Positions 16,601 to 24,827 of a DNA stretch of 64,000 bases are shown piece by piece. Numbering within the stretch: the stretch's first letter is position 1; each line of letters begins with the position of its first letter. Source of the DNA: Crossiella cryophila (GTDB taxonomy: Bacteria; Actinomycetota; Actinomycetes; Mycobacteriales; Pseudonocardiaceae); the NCBI RefSeq assembly GCF_014204915.1, contig NZ_JACHMH010000001.1, positions 8,953,501 through 9,017,500 on the forward strand, read 5' to 3'. Under the pieces are notes generated by a model. That model worked only from the letters and a program-made list of their open reading frames with translations, had not been told where the DNA came from and made no database searches. The position numbers were made by a program, and so were the translations under genes.

Positions 16601-16903
16601 CGCGGGCACCACCCGGTGATGCACGCCGTGCTTGCCGGTGCTGGTCTCGCGCACGAAACCCAGGTGTTCCCGGCCGGGTGCGGGCTGCACCAGCACGGTG
16701 ACCGCGCCGTCCCGGCCGGTGTTGAGCAGCACCCGGTCGCCGGTGACCAGCGTCACGGTCCGACTGTCCTTTGTGGCCACCGGTGACGCGGCCGGTGCGG
16801 CCATGGCCGGTTCACCCACCGGCAGCAACGCGGCTACCAGTACCAGTGCGGCCATTCGGACGAAGTGGACACCACCTGTTCGGCGGTCGGTTTTCCAGGA
16901 CAC
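13649..16903 (-). CDS. S8 family subtilisin-like serine peptidase, secreted
   Basis: A large secreted protease of about 1084 residues. The signal peptide (FVRMAALVLVAALLPVGEPA region) is followed by a propeptide of about 180 residues, then the catalytic Asp in VLDSGVDGTHPDL, His in DLGHGTHVAGI and Ser in ASGTSMAAPHV. About 600 C-terminal residues form beta-rich accessory domains. GTG 16903 gives a compact signal peptide; a GTG at 16963, 14 bases beyond the ABC permease stop, would add 20 residues. It would degrade extracellular protein. It follows the ABC transporter genes on the same strand and could share their transcript. Confidence 0.92.
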   Translation of the reverse strand: MSWKTDRRTGGVHFVRMAALVLVAALLPVGEPAMAAPAASPVATKDSRTVTLVTGDRVLLNTGRDGAVTVLVQPAPGREHLGFVRETSTGKHGVHHRVVPADAVPLLNEGRLDPRLFDVTALAAQRSADTPLILTGARAASPVGAKPVRALPAINGAAVRGQGAEFWNWVRGRPAGLAKVWLDGVAKPTLATSVPQIGAPAAWQRGLTGAGVTIGVLDSGVDGTHPDLAGKLLQQQDFTGTLPQGGDDLGHGTHVAGIIASGDSQYRGVAPDAKLLSGKVCLSFGCPDSMVIAGMEWIAPRAKVVNLSLGGDTTDGTDPVSTALNTLSAKHGTLFVVSSGNDRSLDPPDPLAGVTAPAAADAALAVGSVTAEDKPSPFTSHGPRFGDHAVKPDLAAPGSGIVSARVPGTPTGDAEPVGERHARASGTSMAAPHVTGAAALLLQKNPQWTVDRLKPQLMSSAKPTAGVFEQGAGRVDVDRAVSQSVWSSGSLGFGFLTYRQSATKKVRYHNDGRTPVTLTLALDPNPAFSLSANQITVPAGGSTEVTITARSNGAAGPQSTRLTGSAPGIAVRTAIGAVLEPESYNLTLKIRSRGGQFAAALAQAVDTATGAVTGPRFDATGTAVLRLPKGRYDLNALDLAANWTVVTLLSRTNLTLNRDTELTLDGTTATPVRATLDRPDARHQFGEFGLVSGERTGVRTSTLTWNSGPGQQLFAAATPGTVTDHVYAYFQRATYGPAHPADGPTPYLYHLAFLERGRIPATLDRRVRDHELARVDSRYHDQGAPTSGLRADYARLPVPGTTIGVFAPYLYSLPAKRIEYFTAHPDVTWQQLLGVRPADGSDVELHWVVRTLRPGYSTAAWNRAPLGPAFGDAEHGWGTQRTGDKLSVGVPLLSGNDPAVVTEPPQLGMTGRTTLSRDGQELGAADTAGLGVFTVPTTAGRYTVHTTATRSVPWSVLGTRADVRWTFNDSGVSGKPLPLLAIRATGQVDDHNRAPAGLPYLLHLTAHHQPGAPAAPLTALSAEVSYDDGATWRKAPVLRFGNSGYTLLNHPPGNGFATLRLAATDAGGNSVTQTVFRAYALSDR

Positions 16904-16976
16904 TGGCGGAGTATCACCGGGTTGGCGCAAGGGGTGTAGCCGCCGAGTAGGTGACGACCTCACCCGGTCGGCGGGT

Positions 16977-18575
16977 TCAGCCCAGATCGCGGCGGCGCAG
17001 CCCGAACAGCCCGGTTCCGGCCAGCAGCAAGGTGACCGCGGTCAAGGCCAGTAGCGGAATTGTGGCGAACTCGCCGCCGGAAAGCACCTTCGGGATGTGG
17101 TGGAACGGCACGATCTGGTTGGCCAGCCAGTAGTCCACGCCCAGCACCGGGCCGAGCTGCTCGCCGACCAGGTTGGTGAGCAGCCACACCGTCCAGGAGA
17201 TGGCCGCCGCCGCGCGCGGCAGGAAACCGAAGGCCAGCACCGCGACCGCGCCGATCGTCCAGGCCGCCGGGACCTGCACCAGCGCGCCCAGCAGCACCCG
17301 GCCGAACTGCGCACCGTCCGAAGTGGACAGTGTGTGCACGGTGGCGGCGGTCAGGCCGCCGGACAGCAGCATGCTCGCGGTGCCCAGCAGGGCGAAGGCG
17401 AGATGGCTCAGCGCCCAGCGGGTCCGGCCGACCGTGGTGGACAGGGTCAGCTCGGCCCGCCCGTCCGTCTCCTCGGCACGCAGCCGCAGCGTGACCAGCA
17501 TCGGGTAGAGCGCGGCCACCCCGCCAAGGCTGAGCATGATCAGCCACAGGTAGGTGTCGGCGATGCCCGCCTCCGGTCCGGCCGCGTAGCGCCGGAAGAA
17601 CTCCCGGATGGCCGGTCCGCCGCGCCCGGCGATCTCCGGCATGCCCTTGGCCACCGCGGCGGTGGCCGCCCCGGCGACCGCGAACCCGGCGGTCCAGCCC
17701 AGCAGCTGACCCCGGTGCAACCGCCAGGCCAGGCCGAACGCCGAGCTGAGTCCGGGTGCGGCGACCGCCGGTCCGGTGCGGGTGGCCAGCACGCCCGCGC
17801 CATGGTCGCGGCGGGACACCAGGTTCGCGGCCAGCGCGGTGAGCAGCGCGGTGGTGGTCAGCGGCAGCAGCAGGACGGCCCAGCGCGGGTCGCCGGTGGG
17901 TTGCAGGAGGTGGCTCCAGCCGGTGGGACTGAGCCAGCGCAGCCACAGCACGCCGCTGCCATCCGCCAGGAAGCGCAGCAGGTAGGCCAGGCCGAAGCCG
18001 GTGGCGGCCAGTGCGGTGGCGGTGCGGGCGCGCGGGGTGAGCTGCGCGGTGAGCCCGGCCAGCGCGCCGAAGACCAGTCCGGGCGCGGCCACCGCGATAC
18101 CGAACGCGACCGCGTTGACCAGGGCGAATCCCAGGACCAGCAGGCCGACGGCGATCAGCAGCCCGGCGCCGAGCGCGGCGGTCCAGGTGAGTGCCAGGGC
18201 CGCGGCGAGCACGGCGTGGCGGCCGAGCACCCCGGCGCCCAGGAGTTCGGCGCGACCGGACTCCTCCTCGGCACGGGTGTGCCGGACGGTGATCAGGATG
18301 GCCATCAGCGAGGTCAGCGCATAGGCGATGTCGCTGATCTTCCAGCCGGTCAGCGCGGGCAGTCCGCTGCCGTGCGCCTGGCCGGTGAACGCGCTCAGCG
18401 CGGCGTTGCCGGTGACCTCGGTGAGGAAGGCCCGTTGCAGCTCGGCGGTGGGGAACAGGCCCGCGTACTGCACGGCGGTGCCGATCACCAGCAGCGTGAT
18501 CAGGCCGATCCAGCCGGGCAGCAGCACCCGGTCGCGGCGCAGGAACAGGCGGAACAGCAGCCCGGCGCCGGTCAT
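16977..18575 (-). CDS. ABC-2 type exporter permease
   Basis: A 532-residue integral membrane protein with about twelve hydrophobic segments in two similar halves, of the kind annotated as exporter of polyketide antibiotics (TnrB-like). Each half begins with a basic stretch before the first helix ([12 protein letters not shown] and [12 protein letters not shown]) and carries an RAEE-x-x-GRAEL motif after helix two, showing internal duplication. ATG 18575 overlaps the stop of the ATPase gene (ATGA). Together they form a two-gene efflux system; the substrate is unknown. Confidence 0.9.
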   Translation of the reverse strand: MTGAGLLFRLFLRRDRVLLPGWIGLITLLVIGTAVQYAGLFPTAELQRAFLTEVTGNAALSAFTGQAHGSGLPALTGWKISDIAYALTSLMAILITVRHTRAEEESGRAELLGAGVLGRHAVLAAALALTWTAALGAGLLIAVGLLVLGFALVNAVAFGIAVAAPGLVFGALAGLTAQLTPRARTATALAATGFGLAYLLRFLADGSGVLWLRWLSPTGWSHLLQPTGDPRWAVLLLPLTTTALLTALAANLVSRRDHGAGVLATRTGPAVAAPGLSSAFGLAWRLHRGQLLGWTAGFAVAGAATAAVAKGMPEIAGRGGPAIREFFRRYAAGPEAGIADTYLWLIMLSLGGVAALYPMLVTLRLRAEETDGRAELTLSTTVGRTRWALSHLAFALLGTASMLLSGGLTAATVHTLSTSDGAQFGRVLLGALVQVPAAWTIGAVAVLAFGFLPRAAAAISWTVWLLTNLVGEQLGPVLGVDYWLANQIVPFHHIPKVLSGGEFATIPLLALTAVTLLLAGTGLFGLRRRDLG

Positions 18576-19450
18576 CGCCCGGCCTCGTAGTGCCGTAGGA
18601 ACAGCTCCTCCAGGGTGGGTGGATGGCTGGCCAGCGCGCTGATCCCGGCCTGGGCGAGCCTGGCCAGCACCGGGCCGAGCTGCTCGGGTTCGACCTGGCA
18701 GCGCAACCGGTTGCCCTGCACGCTCAGCTCGTGCACCCCCGGCAACTCGGGCACGGGACCGGTCAGCTCGGCGGTGATCGAGGTGCGGGTGAGGTGCCGC
18801 AACTCGGCCAGGGTGCCGGTCTCCACGGTGCGCCCGGCCCGCACGATGCTGACCCGGTCGCACAGCGCCTCCACCTCGGCGAGGAGGTGGCTGGACAGCA
18901 GGATGGTGCGGCCGCGCTCGCGTTCCTCGGCCACGCACTGCTGGAACACCGCCTCCATCAACGGATCCAGCCCCGAGGTCGGCTCGTCCAGGATCAGCAG
19001 GTCGACGTCGGCGGCGAACGCGGCGACCAGGGCGACCTTCTGCCGGTTGCCCTTGGAGTAGGCCCGCCCGCGCACCCGAGGGTCCAGCTCGAACCGGTCG
19101 AGCAGCTCGGCCCGGCGCGCGGGGTCCAGACCACCGCGCAACCGGCCGAGCAGGTCGATGGCCTCCCCACCGGTGAGGTTGGGCCACAGGGTGACGTCGC
19201 CGGGCACGTAGGCCAGCCGCCGGTGCAGCGTGGTGGCCTCCCGCCAGGGGTCGCCGCCGAGCAGCCGGGCCCGCCCCGCGTCCGCGCGGATGAGCCCGAG
19301 CAGCACCCGGATGGTGGTCGACTTGCCCGCGCCGTTGGGCCCGAGGAAGCCGTGCACCTCCCCCGCCGCCACGGCGAGGTCCAGCCCGTCAAGCGCACGC
19401 GTCCGGCCATAGCTCTTGACCAGGCCGGACACCTCGATCACTGGAGTCAC
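18572..19450 (-). CDS. ABC transporter ATP-binding protein
   Basis: A 292-residue ATPase that powers the permease downstream. The Walker A motif is GPNGAGKST. The signature YSKGNRQKV departs from the common LSGGQ, as in many drug-export ATPases. Walker B is [13 protein letters not shown], and the H-loop is in [12 protein letters not shown] choose GTG 19450 ([10 protein letters not shown]) since a TAGTTT -10 box ends 7 bases before it; the upstream frame adds only a few residues that would lie in the promoter. The drug-resistance type DrrA family is the closest class. Confidence 0.92.
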   Translation of the reverse strand: MTPVIEVSGLVKSYGRTRALDGLDLAVAAGEVHGFLGPNGAGKSTTIRVLLGLIRADAGRARLLGGDPWREATTLHRRLAYVPGDVTLWPNLTGGEAIDLLGRLRGGLDPARRAELLDRFELDPRVRGRAYSKGNRQKVALVAAFAADVDLLILDEPTSGLDPLMEAVFQQCVAEERERGRTILLSSHLLAEVEALCDRVSIVRAGRTVETGTLAELRHLTRTSITAELTGPVPELPGVHELSVQGNRLRCQVEPEQLGPVLARLAQAGISALASHPPTLEELFLRHYEAGR

Positions 19451-19470
19451 CAGGCAGAAACTACACACTC

Positions 19471-19486
19471 TTCACAAACTTGTGAA
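19471..19486. promoter_or_regulatory. TTCACAA-N2-TTGTGAA palindrome in the ABC exporter promoter
   Basis: Perfect 7-bp arms TTCACAA and TTGTGAA flank two bases. On the minus strand the first half supplies a -35-like TTCACA, 17 bp before a TAGTTT -10-like box, which in turn ends 7 bases ahead of the ATPase GTG. A repressor bound here would block the promoter, and the transcript would be almost leaderless. No matching regulator gene is adjacent. Confidence 0.55.
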
Positions 19487-19513
19487 CGTACGAAACGCGT
19501 AAAGACGCGCAGC

Positions 19514-19732
19514 TCACCCTTCCGAGACCACCGAGGACGCCCGGCCGAGGATCCCGATGTTGACGTACTCCAGCACGTCCTCCAGCAGGTCGATGTCCCC
19601 GGTCCGGATCTGCGGCGCGACAACGACATCCCCGACCGACACGTCCCCCACCGACACGAGCGGACTCGCGTGCGCCACGGATCCGGTGATCGACGCGGCC
19701 ACCAGCACTCCCCCGAGCACGATCTTGCGCAT
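19514..19732 (-). CDS. small secreted protein, 72 residues
   Basis: A 72-residue protein starting MRKIVLGGVLVAASITGSVAHA, a clear signal peptide with an AHA-S type cleavage site. The mature part of about 49 residues is acidic, lacks cysteine and has a short internal duplication VSVGDVSVGDVV. ATG 19732 follows a GGGAGCAGGGG ribosome-binding site. It lies 63 bp upstream of the ABC exporter genes on the same strand. I do not recognise the family; its small size and repeat recall secreted surface or signalling peptides, but this is inference. Confidence 0.7.
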   Translation of the reverse strand: MRKIVLGGVLVAASITGSVAHASPLVSVGDVSVGDVVVAPQIRTGDIDLLEDVLEYVNIGILGRASSVVSEG

Positions 19733-20083
19733 CCCCTGCTCCCGTCATCCGATGAACCGGACATATGACGCTAATCGGACAGTTGGCGCACTGGACAGAC
19801 GGCAAACGGAGGACCACGACCGGACCAGTGCGGGAGACCCTCTCCGCGCCAATACCCAGCCCGACCAAGCCGAACCCACTCGCAGGAACAGCGAGGCTCG
19901 ACGAACGAAATAGGCACAGCGTCGCAAACTGATCAATCCACAAGCCTGGCCCCGACGAACGGCAGCGACCTTATCGTTACCTTTTCAGGTTCGTACACAG
20001 GTAACAGAGTTGCGAAACCATCCGATTCAACCAGCACACCAACGATCGAGGTGCCCCTATTCGCGACCAGTCTTGGAGCGACG
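19733..20083. other. intergenic region, visibly AT-richer
   Basis: This 351-bp stretch has no convincing gene. Several overlapping open frames read through on the minus strand but lack ribosome-binding sites and family features. Base composition is lower in G+C than the flanks, as is the DUF3892 gene that follows. A TCTTGGAGCGACG ribosome-binding region closes it on the plus strand. Confidence 0.5.
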
Positions 20084-20362
20084 ATGTCGGACTATCAAAT
20101 CTCATGCACCAGGCAAACTGGATGCACAGCCCGCGGCCACATCATCGAGGTCGGTCTCGGAAGCCACCATGCAGTAGCCGATCACATCACTGTTCAGCGA
20201 GTTTACGATCTGATGGATGCGGGACACACCTTCTACACCCACGGCGGCGGATTCCGGGCAGCCGTGCGGAAGTGGCCATGCGGCTGCGGACGCGGAACCT
20301 TGCGAACCGATTCAGACTCGACTCCTAGCAATAACCTCGACCTGTTGCCGGTTTGCGGCTGA
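20084..20362 (+). CDS. DUF3892 family protein
   Basis: A 92-residue protein with the DUF3892 pattern: an early Cys, IIEVGLG, a His-rich middle, YDLMDAGHTFYTHG, then a Lys/Pro-Cys stretch and LRTDSDSTPSNNLDLLPVC at the end. ATG 20084 follows GGAG by 6 bases; an in-frame upstream ATG lacks a site. It has six Cys, four of which (early CTRQTGC, late PCGC) might bind metal. Base composition is lower in GC than the neighbours, which suggests transfer. Function unknown. Confidence 0.75.
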   Translation: MSDYQISCTRQTGCTARGHIIEVGLGSHHAVADHITVQRVYDLMDAGHTFYTHGGGFRAAVRKWPCGCGRGTLRTDSDSTPSNNLDLLPVCG

Positions 20363-20762
20363 GGCACTTGATTTTCCGACTCCAGCGGACCACCGGAAAG
20401 ACTTTTCGAGAGTAATTCCCGTGACGTCCTTCCAGCACGCCCAAAAGTCACCGACCAACCCGGAAAAGCGACACGTTCGTCGACAGTCCGGCACAACAAC
20501 ATCGCCGGCCCCAGACGCGTCCAGCCGGACAGGCCGTGCGGCGACAGGCCAGGAAGAGGTCCACTGTGGACGGTCTGTGGTCACGGGACGATAGGCGAGG
20601 CCGGCAGTGGATCGCGACCAGGATTCCTCAGGCCTGAGCGCGTGCTGTCGCACACCGGCGATCCTGATCGCAGCCCCTGGCCGCTGCGCTGGTCAGGTGT
20701 GACGGGGGTCGCAACGCCGGTTCGTCCCGTGGTCTCCCAGCGCGGCAACATAATGTTGTGGC
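20363..20762. other. 400-bp noncoding region
   Basis: No gene is supported here. The open frames overlapping it on both strands lack start signals and look like shadows. The left part is AT-rich like the DUF3892 gene. At the right end a CATAAT box ends 8 bases before the acyltransferase ATG at 20763, so that transcript may be leaderless. Confidence 0.5.
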
Positions 20763-21461
20763 ATGAAGCGCAGGGAACGCGGCGGGTTCTGGGTGGGACT
20801 GACCGCGACGATCTTGTATCCGATCACGTGGTTGCTGGCCCGGCGCCGGGTCAGCGGCGGCGAGATCCCGGCCGAGGGTCCGGCGCTGCTGATCATGAAC
20901 CACCCCTCGCTGCTGGACCCGGTGTTCGACGCGGTGTTCGTGCACGGCAGGGGGCGGGTGCCGCGGTTCCTGGCCAAGCACAGCCTGTGGCGGCTGCCGC
21001 TGGTCGGCTCCGCTTTCCGGGCCACCGACCAGATCCCGGTCTACCGCGGCACCTCCGCCGCCGGGGACAGCCTGCGCGCGGCGGACACCGCGCTGGAGAA
21101 GGACCGGGTCGTGGTGATCTACCCGGAGGGCACGCTCACCCACGACCCGGACGGCTGGCCGGTGCTCGGCCGGACCGGCGCGGTGCGGCTCGCGCTGTCC
21201 AACGACGTGCCGATCATCCCGATCGTGCGCTGGGGCACCAAAGCCATCCTGCACAAGGGCCGGTTCCGCCCGTTGCCGCGCCGGACCGTGGCGTATCTGA
21301 TCGGCGAACCCCTTGACCTGTCCGCGTTCCGGGCCCGGCCGGTGGACAAGGAACTGCTGCAGGAGGTCACCGACCTGGTCCTGCTGAGGTTGCAGGAACT
21401 GCTGGCCGTGCTGCGCGGGGAGACCCCGCCCGGACTGCCGCAGACCGGTCAGGCCGCCTGA
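20763..21461 (+). CDS. 1-acyl-glycerol-3-phosphate acyltransferase family protein
   Basis: A 232-residue PlsC-type acyltransferase that would transfer an acyl chain to lysophosphatidate or a similar lysolipid at the membrane. The catalytic NHX4D motif is NHPSLLDP, followed by the glycerol-phosphate binding stretch near VYRGTSA and EGTLTHDP. A short hydrophobic segment near the N-terminus (LTATILYPITWLLA) would anchor it. ATG 20763 follows directly on a -10-like CATAAT box. It stands alone between unrelated genes. Confidence 0.9.
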   Translation: MKRRERGGFWVGLTATILYPITWLLARRRVSGGEIPAEGPALLIMNHPSLLDPVFDAVFVHGRGRVPRFLAKHSLWRLPLVGSAFRATDQIPVYRGTSAAGDSLRAADTALEKDRVVVIYPEGTLTHDPDGWPVLGRTGAVRLALSNDVPIIPIVRWGTKAILHKGRFRPLPRRTVAYLIGEPLDLSAFRARPVDKELLQEVTDLVLLRLQELLAVLRGETPPGLPQTGQAA

Positions 21462-21583
21462 GCGAAACCAGGGTCGCCCCTAAGGGCTGGTGATCCACGC
21501 CGGAGCCGGAGTTTCGGTATATCTGGAAGTGGGCGGTGCGCATCGCAGGGGGCGATGGAATCCGCCGCCCAGGGGGAATCACC

Positions 21584-22999
21584 ATGTCTGACAACGCGAT
21601 CCTGGGTTCGATAACCCAACCCGAACCCGGCGACCGGCTGGCCGGGCTGTACGCGGCCAAACCGGTGCTGCGGATCCTGGCCTACACCGACGAGGCCAAC
21701 ACCGTGCAGCTCAACAACGTTGCCGGGTTCGGCGTCGGCATCCTGCGCGACCTGCTGGAGAAGAACGCGCCCTTCCACACCGACATCAGGCTGGATCTGG
21801 TGCAGCGGCACGGAAAGGGCCACGCCAGCGACAAGCTGACACCCGCGCTGCTGGCGGGCTACGACCAGATCTGGTTCTTCGGCATCCTGCCCTGCGACCT
21901 GCCCGCACAGGGCATGCCGGAGAACGAGCTGACCGATCCCGAGGTCGCCGCGCTGCGCGCGTGGATGGACGCCGGCGGTGGCGTGCTGATCACCGGCGAC
22001 CACTCCAACCCGAAGCCGCCCGGCGCCGACCCGGCCCTGGACGAGCTGCTGAACCTGGGCCGGGCCATCGCGCACCGGGTGCCCAGGGCCGCCGAGATGC
22101 GGGTGTGGGAGGGCTTGCCGGACTCCAGCATCCAGTTCAGCCACAACACCCACCAGCCGGACGGCCGGGGCAGCGACATCAACAACCCGATCCCGATGGA
22201 CGCCGACGGGTTCCCGCAGGAGCTGATCCTCAAGCGGTACCCGCCGTTCAACCGCCCGCACCCGTTGTTCAGCGGCCGGACCGGACCGATCACGGTGTTC
22301 CCCGACCACATGCACGAGGGCCAGCTGCGCATCCCGGACAGCCACCCCGCGCAGACCTGGCCCAGCGGCCCGTTCGGCCAGCCGAAGCCGGAGATCGTGG
22401 CCCGCGGCACCGACAAACGCAACGGCTCGGTCTACGGCGTGCTCGCCACCTACGACGGCCACGCGGCCGGCGTGGGCCGGATCGTGGCCGACTCCACCTG
22501 GCACCACTACTTCAACCTCAACCTGTTCGGCTTCGTCAGCGAACCCACGGTGGCCGCCCGGATGGCCGAGTACTACGTCAACCTGACCTTCTGGCTGGCC
22601 CCGGCCCGCAAACGGCAGCAGGCCCAGGCCCGGATGCTGTGGTGGCTGAGCAACCACCCGGTGGTCCGGATGGCCTTCGGCAACCCCGCCGCCGACGTGG
22701 GCCGCACCGCACTGGGCCTACTGGCCACGGTCACCAACCCAGCCACCGCCGCCGACCTCGCCTGGCCCCTGCCCACCACCACCAACCTGCCCGAGGACCT
22801 GACCCTGGGCGCGCAGCTGGTGTCGTACTGGCGGGAGCTGAACGCGAGCACGGATTCGGCGCGTGCCGCGGCTGAGCTGGTGGACGAGGGGCTGCGGGCG
22901 GCGGCTGAGGAGCATGCCGCGGCCCTGCGCAGGTCCTTGGCGGAGACGGAGAACCTGGGCGCGAGCATCGAGTCCGGGTTGCGGCTGGCCAACCGCTGA
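21584..22999 (+). CDS. large conserved hypothetical protein
   Basis: A 471-residue protein without signal peptide. Residues about 25-190 have a Rossmann-like pattern with DQIWFFGI, then GGGVLITGDHSNPKP, resembling ThuA or class I glutamine-amidotransferase-like folds, though no Cys nucleophile is seen. A second stretch GRIVADSTWHHYFNLNL is typical of this group. The C-terminal 120 residues are helical. ATG 21584 follows an AGGGGGA site. I do not recognise an enzymatic role. Confidence 0.7.
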   Translation: MSDNAILGSITQPEPGDRLAGLYAAKPVLRILAYTDEANTVQLNNVAGFGVGILRDLLEKNAPFHTDIRLDLVQRHGKGHASDKLTPALLAGYDQIWFFGILPCDLPAQGMPENELTDPEVAALRAWMDAGGGVLITGDHSNPKPPGADPALDELLNLGRAIAHRVPRAAEMRVWEGLPDSSIQFSHNTHQPDGRGSDINNPIPMDADGFPQELILKRYPPFNRPHPLFSGRTGPITVFPDHMHEGQLRIPDSHPAQTWPSGPFGQPKPEIVARGTDKRNGSVYGVLATYDGHAAGVGRIVADSTWHHYFNLNLFGFVSEPTVAARMAEYYVNLTFWLAPARKRQQAQARMLWWLSNHPVVRMAFGNPAADVGRTALGLLATVTNPATAADLAWPLPTTTNLPEDLTLGAQLVSYWRELNASTDSARAAAELVDEGLRAAAEEHAAALRRSLAETENLGASIESGLRLANR

Positions 23000-23022
23000 T
23001 CGTGCTGGTGCGTCCCGGCTGC

Positions 23023-24360
23023 TCAGCCGGGGCGCACCCCGAACTCATAGCGCTTCAACGGGCTCCGATTGCCCGCCGCGTCCTGGCTGTACACCTCAAG
23101 CCACAGCGGCCGGGCCATCGTCGGGGTGTACACGATGGACGCGGTGCCGTCCGGACCGGCTGGCACCCGGCCTCCTTCACCGGTGAGCGCCTGCCAGCTG
23201 TACTCCACCACATCGGTGACCCCGTTGGGCGAGAACACGAACGTGCCCGTCTTGGGCGGCCACGGCTGCCACTTGCCCTCCGGGTACTCCGCCGAACTGA
23301 CCGCCGGGGCCGAGTGCGGGTTCTGCGAATCCACCCGGACCGCGCACCACTCCGACCACGGCCCGGTGGCGAGCCGGTCCTTGGCACGCACCCGCCAGGA
23401 GAACACCGACTCGTGCGCGAACACGCCACGCGGCAGGCAAATGTCGGCCGGGAAACCGTCCGGGATGTTCGTGGCCGTGACCCCACCGACCTTGGATCCG
23501 TTGGCCCACCACTCGAACTCGGCATCCACCCAATCGCCGTCCGCGTCCACCATGTCCGCCCGCAACCTCGGCGCCGGGGTGAACAGGATCAGCTCGCCGG
23601 GCGGCTCCGGGCAGTCCATGATGTCAACTCGTTGCCGCACCGGCTTTCCCGGCACCGAGTTGTAGTCCGTGGTCAACCGCGGCGCGTTGCCGAAGGACTT
23701 CCAAGCCCCGCGATTCCACTCCCGCTCCGCCCGCAATCCCAGCGTGAGCCGCCCGCTCTCCGCCGCCGCGGTCACCGCGACCCCGGCCTCCAGCGCCAAC
23801 GGCCGCGCCGGACACCCGGGCGCACCCCAGGAAGCCTCCTTGCTGTCCACTTTGGACAGCCACTCGGGCTGCCGCTCCCAGCTGGTGTCCTGATCGACCG
23901 GCCCGGTGTGCCACAACTCGATCGCGCTCGGCCGGCAGCTCCCGGTCCCGGTCTGGTCCAGGTAGAGCCGCGATTCCAAGATCTGCTTGCCCCGCAACCG
24001 GGACAGGTCGAAGCCGAAGAACGAGCGGGTCACCTCCCAGCGCTCGCCGTCCAGCCCGATCGTGACCGGCCCGTCCCGGTTGTGGTCCGGTTGCTTCGGC
24101 GTCCGGCTGGACACCACCGCCCACCGATCCGGTCGCACCGTGGTCAGCTGCTCCGCGGTGAAGGTGCCGTCGGGATTGGCGAAGACCCGATCCGCCCCGG
24201 CACGCAACGCGGTCGCCTCCACCCGCTCGCCGCGTTCCCGCGCCAGCGCACTCGCCGCGGCCTCGCCCAGGGCCACCGGCGCCACCGCCACCACCCCGGT
24301 CCCCGCCAGCGCGACACTCACCGCGAGCAGCATGATCCGCTTACGGACAGCACAAAACAT
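23023..24360 (-). CDS. secreted DNRLRE-type domain protein
   Basis: A 445-residue exported protein. The start MFCAVRKRIMLLAVSVALAG has a basic and hydrophobic signal; ATG 24360 follows a GAGGGGGGACA site. After it comes a beta-rich domain of about 170 residues with FFGFDLSRLRGKQILESRLYL, shown in part: this pattern of conserved F-F-x-F-D-L and A-x-L-x-L is found in DNRLRE (CBM-like) modules of wall-associated proteins. The C-terminal part has two fibronectin-like stretches (WRVRAKDRLATGPWS, YSQDAAGNRSP). It is probably a surface-associated protein of unknown substrate. Confidence 0.75.
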   Translation of the reverse strand: MFCAVRKRIMLLAVSVALAGTGVVAVAPVALGEAAASALARERGERVEATALRAGADRVFANPDGTFTAEQLTTVRPDRWAVVSSRTPKQPDHNRDGPVTIGLDGERWEVTRSFFGFDLSRLRGKQILESRLYLDQTGTGSCRPSAIELWHTGPVDQDTSWERQPEWLSKVDSKEASWGAPGCPARPLALEAGVAVTAAAESGRLTLGLRAEREWNRGAWKSFGNAPRLTTDYNSVPGKPVRQRVDIMDCPEPPGELILFTPAPRLRADMVDADGDWVDAEFEWWANGSKVGGVTATNIPDGFPADICLPRGVFAHESVFSWRVRAKDRLATGPWSEWCAVRVDSQNPHSAPAVSSAEYPEGKWQPWPPKTGTFVFSPNGVTDVVEYSWQALTGEGGRVPAGPDGTASIVYTPTMARPLWLEVYSQDAAGNRSPLKRYEFGVRPG

Positions 24361-24425
24361 GATGTGTCCCCCCTCCACCCAGCACCCTACGAGCTAGGCC
24401 GCGGACCGGCCATCGGCCAACCGGG

Positions 24426-24827
24426 TCAGCGCCCGCCCGCCTCCGGCCGCACCGTGCTCGGCCCGGTCACCAGCGCCCCCAGCGCCAGCACCCGCTCCCG
24501 CAACCCCCGGTCCGCCGTCACCACCAGGCAAGGCCGCCCCGCCTCCCGCACCAGCTCCACGATCGCGTCATCCCCTGACCCGGCCGCCGCGACCACCCGC
24601 ACCGCACCGGTCTCGCGCACCCGGGAAGCCTTGCCCTCCACCACCAGCACCATCTCCACCGGCTCGCACGCCCACTCCGGCACCCCGGACCCTGGCGGCA
24701 AACCCTGACCCGGCAACGGATTCAGCCGGTCCAGCAGGCGGGTGGTGGCGCCGGCGCGGTCTCGCCACCAGCCGTCGGGGACCGAGCCGACCACGTTGGC
24801 CGCGTCCACGATCACCAGGCCGGTCAC
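24426..24827 (-). CDS. NYN/PIN-like domain protein
   Basis: A 133-residue protein starting MTGLVIVDAANVVGS. The DAAN motif at the N-terminus, acidic SGDDAIVELV in the middle and VVTADRGLRERV near the end fit PIN/NYN-type nucleases, with Asp residues for metal. The GTG start at 24827 overlaps the stop of the GGDEF-EAL gene by 4 bp (GTGA), so translation is coupled. Whether it cuts RNA is not shown; it could be a small nucleotide-handling domain. Confidence 0.7.
   Translation of the reverse strand: MTGLVIVDAANVVGSVPDGWWRDRAGATTRLLDRLNPLPGQGLPPGSGVPEWACEPVEMVLVVEGKASRVRETGAVRVVAAAGSGDDAIVELVREAGRPCLVVTADRGLRERVLALGALVTGPSTVRPEAGGR

Noticed and set aside
20217..20594. 125-residue plus-strand frame after DUF3892
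   Set aside because: No start signal or family features, and it overlaps the DUF3892 gene in another frame.
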